Shown here: in pieces, positions 10,748 to 20,319 of the stretch | Layout: every line of letters begins with the position of its first letter | Position numbering within the stretch: position 1 is the first letter of the stretch | NCBI GenBank assembly: GCA_036245525.1 | Contig: BTPG01000004.1 | Coordinates: 158,024,059-158,088,058 of the forward strand | Reading direction: 5' to 3' | Length of the DNA: 64,000 nucleotides | From: Semisulcospira habei | Lineage: Eukaryota; Mollusca; Gastropoda; Semisulcospiridae | Notes under the pieces: model-generated | Databases searched by the model: none | Told to the model about the DNA's origin: nothing | Seen by the model: the letters and a program-made list of their open reading frames with translations, nothing else | Translations under genes and position numbers: made by a program

Positions 10748-11299
10748 ATGGTAAACTTCTATCCGCAACTACCGACGACGCTTGCGCCTGAGACTATGTC
10801 GTCGTTTGCGCTTGATCCACATATGCCAATTGCATCAGATAAAACATTACAGGCAGACGCATTCAGATTAAATAATATTACAGATGCAATTAAATATTTG
10901 GAAAGTGAAGAAGCAAAATATTCACGGTGTAAGAGACGGTATAAGTCCGTTTTCAATTCTGTTCAAAATACTTCAATGGTTGTTGGTGTTGTTTCAGCTG
11001 GTTGTTCTGTGGGGGGTATTGTTCTGTTTGCCACGGGAATTGGAAGTTTAATAGGAATTGCAGTTGAGGGTGTTAGCGTTGCTACATGCCTGGCTTGTTT
11101 TGGTTTGGAGGCCATAAACAAGAGGTTTCATACGAAGTTACAGAAACATGAAGCGTTGAGTACTTTGGCGGGTGCGAAGCTGAGCAGTATGAAACTTATT
11201 ATCAGTAAGGCATTAAATGATAATTGTATTGATGACGATGAATTTAAGCGGGTCCAGGATGATTTAAATAATTACAAAAAACAAAAGTCTGAAATCTAG
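10748..11299 (+). CDS. Unknown membrane-active-like protein, 183 residues
   Basis: Intact. Residues 1-65 are polar, with a helical stretch. Residues 76-122 form a long Gly/Val/Ala-rich hydrophobic hairpin that could span or insert into a membrane. Residues 125-183 are charged and helical, ending in an acidic loop DNCIDDDEF and KKQKSEI. The polar/hydrophobic-hairpin/helical layout resembles small proteins that I have seen repeatedly next to such viral blocks in invertebrates, but their role is not known to me. It follows the previous gene by 27 bp with an AATAAAAAAAA leader. Retention of an open frame is notable beside the broken polymerase. Confidence 0.6.
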   Translation: MVNFYPQLPTTLAPETMSSFALDPHMPIASDKTLQADAFRLNNITDAIKYLESEEAKYSRCKRRYKSVFNSVQNTSMVVGVVSAGCSVGGIVLFATGIGSLIGIAVEGVSVATCLACFGLEAINKRFHTKLQKHEALSTLAGAKLSSMKLIISKALNDNCIDDDEFKRVQDDLNNYKKQKSEI

Positions 11300-11305
11300 A
11301 ATAAA

Positions 11306-11422
11306 ATGCGTAGTCAATCTCCTGTAAATGTTGAAGAACTAAAAGCTAGTTTTTTAGAGATGGGGAAAAAGATTGGTGTTCAGGAAACCACAGAAAAACT
11401 ACACAATCTTTTAAGCAAATAA
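11306..11422 (+). CDS. Micro-ORF, 38 residues
   Basis: ATG lies 6 bp after the upstream stop in AATAAAATG. The peptide is mostly charged and helical (VEELKASFLEMGKKIG, ending LHNLLSK). The tight spacing and leader match the cluster, so it is probably a real viral microprotein, though chance cannot be excluded at this length. Confidence 0.4.
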   Translation: MRSQSPVNVEELKASFLEMGKKIGVQETTEKLHNLLSK

Positions 11423-11448
11423 AAATCAGATTTGGTAATCGTTTATTA

Positions 11449-11532
11449 ATGTCATACACTTCACAGAAAAATGTCATGCCACCTAACTATTTAACCCCAT
11501 CAGCTCCACCACCACCACCAGACTATTACTAA
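11449..11532 (+). CDS. Micro-ORF, 27 residues, Pro-rich with PPDY
   Basis: A short frame whose C-terminal end is APPPPPDYY. PPDY matches the PPxY late-domain pattern that binds NEDD4-family WW domains. It is spaced 26 bp from the previous stop. It may be a real micro-gene or the fossil of a longer one. Confidence 0.35.
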   Translation: MSYTSQKNVMPPNYLTPSAPPPPPDYY

Positions 11533-11580
11533 AAAAAGTTTTTTCATTGTCCTTGTATCTTAACAAATCTGACCGAGTAA

Positions 11581-11760
11581 GTTGTGACTTGAGTCAAGAA
11601 CTTACAATTTATTATGTTTAAGTTCTTATAAGTTCTTGACTTAAGTCTTATAACTCATTTATAAGATCTTAAAAGGTTACCTGTAAAGTTATTTGTCAGT
11701 TATAAGTGACTTTTTGGAATTTTGTTATCAAGTATCTGTAGGTAACTTAAATAATTTGTT
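11581..11760. repeat. Nested inverted repeats right of the viral block
   Basis: GACTTGAGTCAAGAACTTA (from 11586) has an inverted partner, AAGTTCTTGACTTAAGTC, near 11630-11647, giving a hairpin with a loop of about 25 nt. A second pair, GGTTACCTGTA (about 11674) and CTGTAGGTAACTT (about 11739), follows. This is the right place for a terminal or subterminal repeat of the viral element. No matching left copy remains. Confidence 0.6.
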
Positions 11761-11929
11761 ATCAATTGCATAGAGCAGTTGTTTTTTTTTTTGTTTTTTT
11801 TGTTTGTTTGTTTGTGTGTGTGTGTGTGTATATATGAATATATGGACATTGACTAAAAAAAAAATGGTATAAATGGTATTGGAATGTATTTTTTTCTATC
11901 TCTAATAACTAATTAATATGCACACGTAT

Positions 11930-12232
11930 AGGCAAACAAAAACACAGGCACACACACAGACAGATAGACATGCACACATACATACTCAAAAACATGCACT
12001 CACACACACACATACACGCCTACATACGCAAAAACATGCACTCACACAGACGCACATACACATATAAACACATGCACACACGCACGCATACACACTTTCA
12101 CTCACACACATATACATATACACACACACTATGGGTTGTAACCATACAAACCGGGGACGTCCACCGTTTACTGGAAGTCCCCGGTTGTGGGTGTATAACC
12201 CGTGTGTGTCTCCGGTTTACGGGATTTTCATA

Positions 12233-12301
<69 letters not shown>

Positions 12302-12452
12302 TACAGGCAGACGCATTCCAATTAATATAATACACACATGCACACATACAGAAGCATGCACACAAACACGCATACAATCACATACACGCATAATCACGCA
12401 CAGACAAATACAATGCACACACACACAGACAAAGACAAACACACACGCACAT

Positions 12453-12487
<35 letters not shown>

Positions 12488-12560
12488 AAGACAGACAAAC
12501 AAGGCAGACAGACAGACATATCCACAGACACATGCACTCACACTTCAGTCATGCGTGTAT
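11930..12560. repeat. CA-rich cryptic and pure microsatellites
   Basis: Imperfect CA/CATA DNA surrounds pure (CA)n at about 12235-12300 and 12455-12482. Long His/Thr ORFs are compositional. Confidence 0.9.
12133..12207. repeat. Hairpin embedded between CA arrays
   Basis: AACCGGGGAC and GTCCCCGGTT form a perfect 10-bp stem around a loop of about 18 nt; outer GGGTT and AACCC can extend it across internal loops. It is the only non-CA sequence between two arrays. Confidence 0.7.
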
Positions 12561-13377
12561 GTCACGCGACACGCAAGGACTGTACACTCGATTAGCCACC
12601 GCACACTTAGTTTCGTTTCTAAGACGCTACGTCATTGTATACGCTGGATACAACGATCACATGAGATTACACAGCTTGCTAAGACCCTTGTAAACATAGA
12701 CATTTAACTCTGTGTTTTGTCTTAAATTTATTAGTTGTCCACGGTATGGATTGATAGCAATGACTATGATTGATAAGATCAACATTCTGTTAACGCCACG
12801 CCGTCCAACACTGTTGATTAAACACAGCTTAGTCAACAGCGTTATGGTCTGGTTACTTACCGCGCGGTTGTTAAGGCCCACGTGACCTGTAGTTGGCCGC
12901 TGGTGTTAAGATAGCTCAGTCACTTTATACTGCGCAGTGAGTGACTCGTCGGAATTGAAGGCTTGTCTTGACTCAGGTACTACACACTGAGTTAAAAATG
13001 ACTAATGCAACATACCACCGTCTCTCACAGTAAATTTTACTTACCTTTCGTTTTGGTTGTTTCAACTTCGTTATATCCATTGCTTCTGCTTCCACTTACT
13101 GTGTCATATTCAACCGCATCTTATAGATTCCTTCAGACTTGAATTTTGAGGGGGTGAAAATTATACTTTTTTTTTTTTCATGGAAGTCTTTTACTTTCTG
13201 TTCATTCAGTTACCATGATCGCATGAGATAGTTACCGTCCTTTGTAAACAGAATCAGAATTCCGTCTTGCTCAGTCATTTCTTAGCTATAATTTCGCCTT
13301 GCTTTTCTTAGCGTGCCACAGATTAAAGCTGATATTATATGAGTCGGGGTGTTAACATATAAACATTTTTAACAAAA
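12561..13377. other. No gene recognised
   Basis: Mixed-composition DNA without convincing ORFs, domains or repeats. Confidence 0.5.
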
Positions 13378-13485
13378 ATCCCGTCTATTATCTGATTCTC
13401 AATGGCCTTTTCAAGGGAGGATTCAAACATGCCCCCCTTGGAAAGGCATTGAGAATCAGATGAGGTTCCGTCACCTAGACGGGAT
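13378..13485. repeat. 108-bp imperfect palindrome
   Basis: Outer arms ATCCCGTCTA and TAGACGGGAT pair; inner arms ATCTGATTCTCAATG and CATTGAGAATCAGAT pair, extended by CCTTTTCAAGGG and CCCTTGGAAAGG. It sits immediately left of a CA array and the CR1/L2 LINE. Confidence 0.8.
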
Positions 13486-13509
13486 GAGGGAGGGATGGAC
13501 ATACAGACG

Positions 13510-13510
<1 letters not shown>

Positions 13511-13572
<62 letters not shown>

Positions 13573-13646
13573 AGCCCCCCCTTAACCCCCTACCCCCCTT
13601 ATCCCCCTACCCCCCCCCCCTTATCCCCCTACCCCCCTTACCCCCC
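13511..13646. repeat. (AC)n followed by C-rich tract
   Basis: Pure AC to about 13570, then runs of CCCCCCTTATCCCCCTA. It abuts the 5'-truncated end of the LINE. Confidence 0.9.
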
Positions 13647-16187
13647 TTATTCCCTGGCCAGTCCCTCATCTTCTCATGTATCTATCGCCCCCCTCCAAGC
13701 TCTCAAAACAAACTCACAAACTCCATGTTCCTCACCGAGTTCGACCTCCTCCTCGAACACTACAGCACACGACCCGGAAAACACATCCTTCTAGGCGACT
13801 TTAACTTCCACTTTGACAAACCCGACCACCCTGACACAAAACGCCTCTGCACGTCACTTTTAAACCACAATCTTATACAACACATCACTAAACCCACCCA
13901 CCGACTTGGCCACACCCTCGACTGGATCATCACCCGCACCTCTGATCAACTCTTTCTCGACTCTGACACCTCCTCTGTGCTTCCCTCTGACCACTTCGCT
14001 ATTCTCGTCTCCCTCAATCTACCTCCCCCGAAAAAAACCAAGCTCGTTGTCTCTCGCCGCAAACTAAAATCTGTCAACCGCGAGAGCTTCTTCGACGAAG
14101 CTGTCGACCTTCTCTCGGACCCCACCCCCTCTCCCGATCTTGCATCCCATTTCGATTCCTCCCTTCGAAAACTTCTAGACACCCATGCCCCTGTCACCAC
14201 CTGCTCCATACCCAACCGACTCCCCTCCCCCTGGCTCACTGATGACATAGCTGAGGCCAAGCGCGAGCGCCGACAAGCGGAACGCCTCTGGCGCTCATCT
14301 GACCTCACCGTTCACAGACAGATCTTCCAAAAAACCAGATCCAAAGTCTGCAAAATGATCTCCGAATCTAAACGCAAACACCTTCAAAACCAAATCCTGG
14401 AATCCACCTCTTCCAAAACCCTCTACGCCACCATGAACACACTCCTAGGCACTTCTAAAGACTCTCCTCTCCCCAACACACACAGCAAAGAAGAACTCCC
14501 GTCTGCTTTCTCTACCTATTTTTCGGACAAAATCCAAAATCTGCGCGACACACTCGACACCCTGCCTCCTCCGCCTTGCCCTCCCGACCCCACCTTTTCC
14601 GGCACTCCCCTCTCGTCCTTCCGCACCGTCTCTCAGGATGAAGTCCTCAAGACCATAAAGTCCATGCCCTTCAAAACCTGCGAACTTGACCCCCTCCCAG
14701 CTTCTCTCTACCGTGACGGCCTTCCAAAACTTCTACTCTTCATTACCGACATCATCAACGCATCTCTAGAAAACGGCTCCGTCCCCGATATCTTCAAGTC
14801 CGCCATCGTCCGTCCTCTCCTCAAAAAACACAACCTCGACCCAAACGAACTCAAGAACTATCGCCCAGTCTCCAATCTCTCTTTCCTGTCCAAGCTTCTT
14901 GAGAAGGTTGTTCTCAACCAGCTCAACCTCCATCTCACCGACAACAACCTCCTCAGTCCATTCCAGTCTGCCTATCGCAAACATCACAGCACTGAAACAG
15001 CCCTTCTACATATCTTAAACGAGCTGCTTCTCTCCACTGACTCTGGCAACATCTCCCTTCTTACACTACTCGATCTCTCTGCCGCCTTTGACACTATAGA
15101 CCACTCTATCCTCCTCCACCGACTCCACCACTCCTTCGGCATCACTGACTCTGCTCACTCCTGGTTTCTCTCCTACCTCTCTGACAGACAGCAGTCCGTC
15201 ACCATCAACGGCGTCTCTTCCAACCCGGTAACGCTCTCCTGCGGAGTTCCACAGGGATCCGTCCTGGGCCCGGTCCTTTTCACACTCTACACCTCTCCTC
15301 TGTCCAACATCATCCAGTCTCACCGCATACACCACCACCTCTACGCTGACGACTCACAACTGCAAGACAAAGACAAACTCGACAACACTCAGTCACTACT
15401 GACTCGCACGGCTGACTGCTACAAAGACGTGAAAAACTGGATGACAGCAAACAAGCTGAAACTGAACGACGACAAAACGGAAGCCATGCTGGTAGGCACT
15501 CGCCAAAAACTCTCCCAGCTCCCTCCCTCTCTCCACCTTCAACTCGATAGCACCCCCATCTCCCTCTCTGACTCGGCCAAGAACCTCGGCGTCATCCTCG
15601 ATTCCTCTCTGTCCATGACCAACTTCGTCTCCGCCACGACCCAGGCATGCTATTTCCACCTTCGCCGCATCAGTCAGATCAGAAAGTACCTCACTACCGA
15701 AGCTGCCACCAAACTTGCTGTCTCTCTCATCTTATCTCGCATCGACTATTGCAACTCTCTCCTTTCCGGTCTCCCTCAATCCACCATCTTCACTCTCCAA
15801 CGCGTCCAGAACAATGCTGCCCGCCTCGTCCTCAGAAAGAAAAAATCCGACCACATCACACCCCTGCTCAAACTCCTTCACTGGCTCCCCATCCCCCAAC
15901 GCATCCAATACAAAGTTGTGTCTCTCTGCTACAAATCCCTGAACAACTGCGCTCCTGCCTATCTCTCCAACTTACTTCACCCCTACACACCTTCCCGCTC
16001 CCTCCGCTCTGCCTCCGACCCTCTCCGCCTCCACATCCCTCGCACCAAACTTAACACTTTCGGTCCCCGCTCCTTCTCCGTCTACGGTCCATCCATCTGG
16101 AACACTCTCCCACTCTCTCTCCGTCAGAAACACTCTCTCTCCTCCTTCCAGTCCGCCCTCAAAACTCACCTCTTTCAACAGTTTTAG
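13647..16187 (+). CDS. CR1/L2-type LINE ORF2: partial endonuclease plus reverse transcriptase
   Basis: An open frame of about 846 codons without stops (first ATG at 13725; frame open from about 13647). It begins inside an APE-type endonuclease: IYRPPPSSQ, then LLGDFNFH and PSDHFAI, which carry active-site residues. A linker follows, then reverse transcriptase: LKNYRPVSNLSFLSKLLEKV, the AAFDTIDH block with its catalytic Asp, GVPQGSVLGPVLF, and YADDSQL with the catalytic pair. The C-terminal part (LGVILDSSL, SRIDYCNSLL, WNTLPLSLR) is typical of CR1/L2. The N-terminal endonuclease and any ORF1 are missing, so the copy is 5'-truncated. An intact frame over 2.5 kb implies a young insertion. GC-rich codon use differs sharply from the viral block. 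Confidence 0.9.
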   Translation, partial: LFPGQSLIFSCIYRPPPSSQNKLTNSMFLTEFDLLLEHYSTRPGKHILLGDFNFHFDKPDHPDTKRLCTSLLNHNLIQHITKPTHRLGHTLDWIITRTSDQLFLDSDTSSVLPSDHFAILVSLNLPPPKKTKLVVSRRKLKSVNRESFFDEAVDLLSDPTPSPDLASHFDSSLRKLLDTHAPVTTCSIPNRLPSPWLTDDIAEAKRERRQAERLWRSSDLTVHRQIFQKTRSKVCKMISESKRKHLQNQILESTSSKTLYATMNTLLGTSKDSPLPNTHSKEELPSAFSTYFSDKIQNLRDTLDTLPPPPCPPDPTFSGTPLSSFRTVSQDEVLKTIKSMPFKTCELDPLPASLYRDGLPKLLLFITDIINASLENGSVPDIFKSAIVRPLLKKHNLDPNELKNYRPVSNLSFLSKLLEKVVLNQLNLHLTDNNLLSPFQSAYRKHHSTETALLHILNELLLSTDSGNISLLTLLDLSAAFDTIDHSILLHRLHHSFGITDSAHSWFLSYLSDRQQSVTINGVSSNPVTLSCGVPQGSVLGPVLFTLYTSPLSNIIQSHRIHHHLYADDSQLQDKDKLDNTQSLLTRTADCYKDVKNWMTANKLKLNDDKTEAMLVGTRQKLSQLPPSLHLQLDSTPISLSDSAKNLGVILDSSLSMTNFVSATTQACYFHLRRISQIRKYLTTEAATKLAVSLILSRIDYCNSLLSGLPQSTIFTLQRVQNNAARLVLRKKKSDHITPLLKLLHWLPIPQRIQYKVVSLCYKSLNNCAPAYLSNLLHPYTPSRSLRSASDPLRLHIPRTKLNTFGPRSFSVYGPSIWNTLPLSLRQKHSLSSFQSALKTHLFQQF

Positions 16188-16400
16188 CACTATATCACCG
16201 CACTCCCCACCCCAAGCTGACCGTCGTAATGTATTTGACTGTTTGTGGTACGTGAGTCATTGTCTAAAGCGTGCGCATGCGTGCGCGAGTTGTGAGTGTG
16301 CGCTTAGAGTTATAATTATTATAAGATAAGCGCATTATAAATACCGTAATTATTTTTTTATTATTCCCCTTATCCACCCCTTTTTTTTTCCCGTGCGCAC
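16188..16400 (+). mobile_element. LINE 3' untranslated tail
   Basis: After the stop, GTGCGCATGCGTGCGCGAG and AAGCGCATTATAAATACCG lead into T/TTA-rich DNA. The same GCGC-ATATAAA-TACC-(TTA) ending occurs in the SINE at 18.7 kb and the LINEs at 21.4 and 43.0 kb. Confidence 0.75.
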
Positions 16401-17875
16401 AATTTGTTTTATTTATTTATTTGCCGGCATTTTTTTAATTATTTTAATTATTGGATCGTCACACCCCAGTTAAAATCTCACAGCTCAGACATTTACCGAA
16501 ACTAAAATTTCTGAGATTTTGAGGTGATTCGAACCGCGACGCCACACACGTACCTAGTAAATTGCCCCAAGATCTACTCGGTACATGTGTAACGGGGTCG
16601 AGACCACCAGGCCAGCCTCGGCCCAATGTCAATGTAGTTATTTTTACCTACTTAAATATAAGCAGATCAATACAGGAAGTTGTGCAATGCGTCTTTTCCG
16701 GCGACCGGTTCTGTATTGATCGATTTACAGGTCTGTGGCGTTAACTAATCATATAACCGATTGAGCTGTGAACATTGTTAGTAGTCTTATTAACCTTGTT
16801 TTAGTCGGTTGTCATAGATAAGCAAGTAATTGTGTATTTATATTCTCAGAAATGTGAGCGGCAAAAAGCCGTAAGCCGCTACAAATACATTTCAAAGGGA
16901 AGTAACTACTGTTTTGATTATAACCAAATCGGAAATTCCAGAAATACACCACACATAAGCTACACAAATGGTCCACGCTGATTTACTGCATTTTAGTGTG
17001 TAAATGTTTACATAACTGATGGATTAATTAGCTCAGGTGTTAACCCCCTGTTGGTATTACTCTGCTGAGAGGTACATAAAATGGTGACTGTTCAAATAAT
17101 AATGCAGTGGCGTGTTCAGTAGCGGACGGTAATTTAGATAAGCATGCCGAGGCGCTGAAAAAAATGGGCGGAGTAAAGGTGTGGTAGTTTGTGGTCAAAA
17201 CAATGGAAATTTGGGAGTGTATGTAAATTGCTTTTTTCCTCTCATATTTCCCCTCTCTAGTGAGGGACATTCTGAAAAACCCGAGTGTTCTTGCAGACGT
17301 CCAGGTTACCGGGGCAGGCGTGGGAAACTTCCTTGTCATGCTGCATTGTCAGCGGTAGCAAAGTGTCTTCGGGCCCACAATGGGCGCAGTGAGCCCGCGA
17401 ACAGCCGTGGACGGACCCACTGCGGCCGTCGTGGTCCCGAGAACTTTTGCTTACTGGGGTTACACTTCTCTAACCTAATGTGTTGACTTTATATGAACAG
17501 TGTAGACTACGCGGGCGAGACACTGACCGCTCGTGGTCTACATGATGGCTGATACTCATTACACCTCGCTGATACTCATTACACCTCATATTATACTGTT
17601 CATGAAAACTTATCACATTGATTAGATTTCCAGCCCATTCATGCATGGAAATTGAGACTAGGCCCGGCAGCGAGGGAGTTAACAGATAACAGGCGGCTAC
17701 GTTCCTGCTTCGTGTTCTCTTCTGGGCCGCCATCAGGTAGGAATTACTTTCATTTGTTTAGTATCATGTTTCCTTTGTAACGCACATCCTTTGCCGCGTG
17801 CCGGAGAGTAGGGTGGGGGGGGGGGCTGCAGGAGTCTCGGATTGCTTTATCAGTCACTTTCTTTTGGAGTTTGGA
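16401..17875. other. No gene recognised
   Basis: No domain-bearing ORF. A short direct duplication, CTGATACTCATTACACCTC, lies at about 17549-17588. Confidence 0.5.
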
Positions 17876-18290
17876 CCCTCCCCCACCCCTCTCCCAGACC
17901 TACGCGCACAGTATTTACTTGATAGAAGTGTGTAAGGTCACACACACTATTCCCCCCCACCCCCCTCCCGCACACACTACCCACCCACCCCCACCCCTTC
18001 CCGCACACACTACCCACCCACCCCACCCCTTCACGCACACAATACCCAAACACCCCCACCCCTTCCCGCACACACTACCCACCCATCTCACCCCCTCCCG
18101 CACACACTACCCACCCACCCCCACCCCTTCCCGCACACACTACCCACCCACCCCACCCCCTCCCGCACACAGTACCCAAACACCCCCACCCCCTCCCGCA
18201 CACACACACTCCATTTACTTGGTAGAAGTGTGAAAGGTTGCACACACTACACCCCCCCCCCTTCCTCTCTCTCCCGCACACACTACCTCT
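17876..18290. repeat. C-rich minisatellite, about 30-35-bp units
   Basis: Units read CCGCACACACTACCCACCCA with CCCCACCCC and TTC/CTC. It is bracketed by copies of TTACTTGGTAGAAGTGTG (about 17914 and 18214), repeated again near 18550 and, diverged, near 19147. Confidence 0.85.
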
Positions 18291-18354
18291 GTCACAAATC
18301 TCTGTAACTTCAGTAGCTGAACTGGCCCTTTCAGTGTCTGTCTTGTACTGTGTT

Positions 18355-18500
18355 TGTCTTAAATGGCGTAAATCCGCGTCTGTCACGTGAGTGTGCGTGT
18401 TGGCGGGGTTTCAGTTCGCGGCGCTTTGAGTCGATTTGCCCGAAAATTGAGAGAAAGCGCCTATATAATAACGGTATTATTAGTATTATTATTACTACCT
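18355..18500 (+). mobile_element. SINE 3'-half fragment
   Basis: CACGTGAGTGTGCGTGTTGG, CAGTTCGCGGCGC and GCGCCTATATAATAACGG followed by (TTA)n match the 3' half of the complete SINE 400 bp downstream. The tRNA-like head is missing. Confidence 0.7.
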
Positions 18501-18723
18501 TCCCCCCCCCCCCCCTCTCTCTCTCTCTATCCCGGACCCGCGCGCACTCCATTTACTTGGTAGAAATGTGTAAGGTTGATAGCCCTCACACGGCGCGTCT
18601 AACCACCCCACCACCACCCCCGGCCTTCCTCTGCCACACCCCTATTTTTGCCTTTTTCGGTGGCGGATCAATCAATTCGAAGGGGTTCCAACTTTTTGTT
18701 TGAGACCTTCAGCCTGATACAAA

Positions 18724-19149
18724 AGGGGCGGTCCGTGGTGCAGTGGTTAAGGCGCCTGCCACCAATGCTAAAGGTGCGAGGTTCGATTCCTAGTTCCGGC
18801 GTCGGACTTTTCTCCTCTAGTAAGTGTCACCGTTAATTCGGGCGGATCGTCGGGGATTCTTTGTCCGGGTACTCCGGCTCTTCCTCCCCCTCCACTCTGG
18901 TATCAGTTTCAGCCAACTTAATCAAATTTCAAACACAAACGATTTCCAAAAACAACTTCAGTAACTCGCTTGAGCTTGCCCTTAGCACCACGTGAATGTT
19001 CTGTGTTTACGTACAGTGTGTGAGTGAATGCGCGTGATTCACGTGAGCGTGCTTGTTGGGTTCAGTTCGCGGCTACATTCTGCGCATTGAGTTATATTAT
19101 AAATATGAGAAATGCGCCATATAAATACCATGTAATAATAATAATAATA
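18724..19149 (+). mobile_element. tRNA-derived SINE, full length
   Basis: The head carries a Pol III A box (GTGGTGCAGTGGTTAAGG) and a B box (GGTTCGATTCC, 18780-18790) in tRNA-like spacing. The body continues through GCGGATCGTCGGGG and CAGTTCGCGG to GCGCCATATAAATACCATG and a short (TAA)n tail. The head is not a real tRNA: the 3' acceptor part and CCA-adjacent stem do not close. The 3' end matches the LINE at 13.6-16.4 kb, suggesting that LINE family mobilises it. Confidence 0.85.
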
Positions 19150-20280
19150 GAATTGTGAAAGGCTGCACACACTACCCCCACCGACCCCACCCCCTCCCGC
19201 ACCTTGCTTCCATGGGTATAAAAATCGAAAAGCTGGAAAAGGGGGGGAGGGGGGGCGGTAGAGAGGCGGTGCGTGCATTGTAAGACTCTCACCATTTGCC
19301 AAAATATCAAGCAACGGGGAAGGCGGGGGGTGGGGGTGGGGTCTAAGCACCCCAAAAAGGGACTTTGTGATAGCATTAAAAAAAATAGGGTCGGGGTAAG
19401 GGGGGGGGGCAGGGGGGGGGGTCGGAACCCTTATATCACCCACCCACCCACTCAGATCCGCCCATGATTTCGGTTACTGGGTCAGCAAGCAAGGTCTGGC
19501 ATTTTGGGGAGTTTCGTGTCAAGCTCAACAATAAAATGTTGTAACATCTCCCAATCGCCCCTTCCCCCCCCCCTACCCCAACCCCCCGGGCGAGGTGACA
19601 GATCCGTGTCTGGTGTGTATTGTGATTTATTCCGCGGCGACCTTTATGTGGAGTGTGTTCATGTCGTAACTCGTAAGCCAAATACGTGGACTTTGTAACA
19701 CTGTGTAGTGGCGTAGGGACTAACTAGTCGGGTTGCCAACCCCTGATTGTGGCATGAACCCCCACGTTACAACCCCCAGAGCAGGTCTCAGTGGTTGTTA
19801 ACTCTTTGATGTCAACAGATTACAAATCCGATGGATGACACTCTGGCATTGTTGAGGAATTGTAGTAAATAAATAAACAAAATAAATAACCAGTCAGTAC
19901 GTTAGTTATGACACAAACGCGGCACAATAGAGAGATTATTGTGACGTCAGAGGTTATTGAAACAATGTTGCGGGGACGGAGGGGAACAATGCTGGCGCAG
20001 TGAGACCTGTCACCAATGCCTTCTCTGACAAACAGCACTATACTGTATGATGCTGCCCTAAACACGTACATACTCAAAATATGTGAGAAGGTTGCACATT
20101 TTCTCTCTTTGTGTTAGTTCCTTGCGCATCGCACAAGATCTCGTTTAGGTCGTTTCCGGTAAAGCTTGGGTCGTTTCCTGTGTAGTTTGGGTCGTTTCCG
20201 GTAAAGCTTCAGTGTGAGGCACAGACTCCACTGTTTCTCTTAATGAAAACTCCTCTGAATAGAAGCATTGCCTATCACTG
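19150..20280. other. No gene recognised; G/C-run segments
   Basis: Starts with the recurring GTGAAAGGCTGCACACACTA motif, then G- and C-runs (19230-19420, 19560-19590). Near 20150-20210, GGTCGTTTCCGGTAAAGCTT is repeated. No ORF with a domain. Confidence 0.5.
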
Positions 20281-20319
20281 TGAGGGGCCCTAGCATGTAT
20301 CAGGTTTATTTAGCATTGC

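Larger units (their letters stand above)
5409..11532. mobile_element. Endogenous polinton/adintovirus-like DNA virus, decayed
   Basis: This 6.1-kb block is unlike its surroundings: AT-rich, without microsatellites, gene-dense on both strands, with intergenic gaps of 6-29 bp on the right half. It contains a packaging-ATPase-like fragment, an N-terminal fragment of a protein-primed type-B DNA polymerase and structural-like ORFs. Together these point to the polinton-adintovirus group of dsDNA viruses and virus-like transposons. Integrase, protease, a large major capsid gene and most of the polymerase are missing. The left edge is cut at a pentanucleotide array; the right edge passes into inverted repeats (11581-11760). 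Some genes carry stops and frameshifts, while four to six right-hand ORFs are intact. The exact family is uncertain. Confidence 0.75.

Noticed and set aside
17850..18386. Pro/Thr/His or Gly/Val ORFs over the C-rich minisatellite
   Set aside because: Compositional artefacts of a noncoding repeat.
18724..18800. Functional tRNA gene
   Set aside because: A and B boxes are good, but the acceptor stem does not close and the body continues into a LINE-like tail; it is a SINE head.
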